Of a stretch of DNA of 42,227 nt, positions 42,105 to 42,227 are shown in pieces. The DNA lies in the NCBI GenBank assembly GCA_900541835.1, contig UQLL01000022.1, positions 1-42,227 of the forward strand, written 5' to 3'. A program made the translations under genes and the position numbers. The notes below the pieces were generated by a model. It made no database searches. It was not told the origin of the DNA and saw only the letters and a list, made by a program, of their open reading frames with translations. Position 1 is the stretch's first letter, and the number at the start of each line of letters is the position of its first letter. The stretch is from an uncultured Porphyromonadaceae bacterium (lineage in GTDB: Bacteria; Bacteroidota; Bacteroidia; Bacteroidales; Muribaculaceae).

Positions 42105-42167
42105 GTGGATAAAAAAGAACCCAACGAACCGGTGAAGCCTGCGAAGGTGGTAGCCGGTTTTTTTTAG
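42105..42167 (+). ncRNA. Short terminated transcript, possible sRNA or leaderless microORF
   Basis: From the expected start to the T-run (42158-42165) the RNA would be about 60 nt. AACCGG (42127-42132) pairs with CCGGTT (42154-42159), with a small CCT/AGG stem inside and 8 T at the end: an intrinsic terminator. The same stretch, read from GTG at 42105, is an open frame of 20 codons (starts (M)DKKEPNEP, ends VVAGFF, TAG at 42165-42167). AGCCT (42136-42140) can also pair with AGGCT (42166-42170), which would compete with the terminator stem. It could be a small RNA, a leader attenuator or a micropeptide gene. No following gene is visible before the window ends. Confidence 0.35.
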
Positions 42168-42227
42168 GCTCTGTTCCTTAAAAAATATTGCGTCAGGGCG
42201 GTGGATTTTCGCGGAAATTTCGCGAGT

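Noticed and set aside
42158..42167. T8 run as a programmed frameshift site in the 20-codon frame
   Set aside because: The -1 frame stops after five codons. The +1 frame is open to the edge but reads as ordinary AT-rich non-coding DNA. A terminator explains the T-run better.

Overview
The window is about 42 kb of GC-rich DNA (individual lines I counted by hand run from about 45% to 70% GC, most near the top). It comes from a member of the Bacteroidales. Three signs support this. Several secreted proteins end in type IX secretion (T9SS) type A sorting tails. The promoters have the Bacteroidota form TTTG-N20-TAnnTTTG. The families present are typical of the order: GH29 fucosidase, DUF5715, CutC beside glycan genes, and the large Bacteroidota GNAT-like family. 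The high GC would fit a Muribaculaceae-like lineage, but that is a guess. I see no rRNA, tRNA, CRISPR array or transposase gene.

Left edge (1-3.7 kb, + strand): the 3' end of an unknown gene overlaps by ATGA with a gene that looks like a phage portal protein. A 696-aa protein resembling a tail nozzle or other phage structural protein follows. This looks like the end of a prophage or domesticated phage morphogenesis cluster. From 3.9 to 14.3 kb there are three large T9SS cargo genes: a divergent pair of paralogues with near-identical terminators, then a 2004-aa GLUG/beta-helix surface protein made of three similar modules. A DUF5715 lipoprotein with M15-peptidase-like zinc residues follows.

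Middle (15.4-24.6 kb): a tight minus-strand operon encodes ROK sugar kinase, GH29 alpha-L-fucosidase, CutC and a secreted transglutaminase-like protein. The last three genes are joined by two ATGA overlaps. An M16 zinc peptidase is transcribed divergently from it. A second minus-strand block runs nadB, S41 peptidase, mfd and yraN (24.1-31.3 kb).

Right part (31.4-42.2 kb): an FN3-containing T9SS protein; serS followed by a membrane-anchored pseudokinase and a GNAT-like protein; a six-hairpin glycosidase; RNase R; a small helical protein of unknown function; and at the edge a divergent promoter with a very short transcript ending in a strong terminator.

The most unusual feature is a dispersed family of compound palindromes. 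The core is two 9-bp arms around 2 bp (GGATGCACC-NN-GGTGCATCC and variants), usually two cores in inverted orientation with shared flanks. Copies lie between genes, one supplies the C terminus and stop codon of the portal-like gene, and further copies appear to sit in frame inside coding sequences. No mobilising enzyme is visible in the window.
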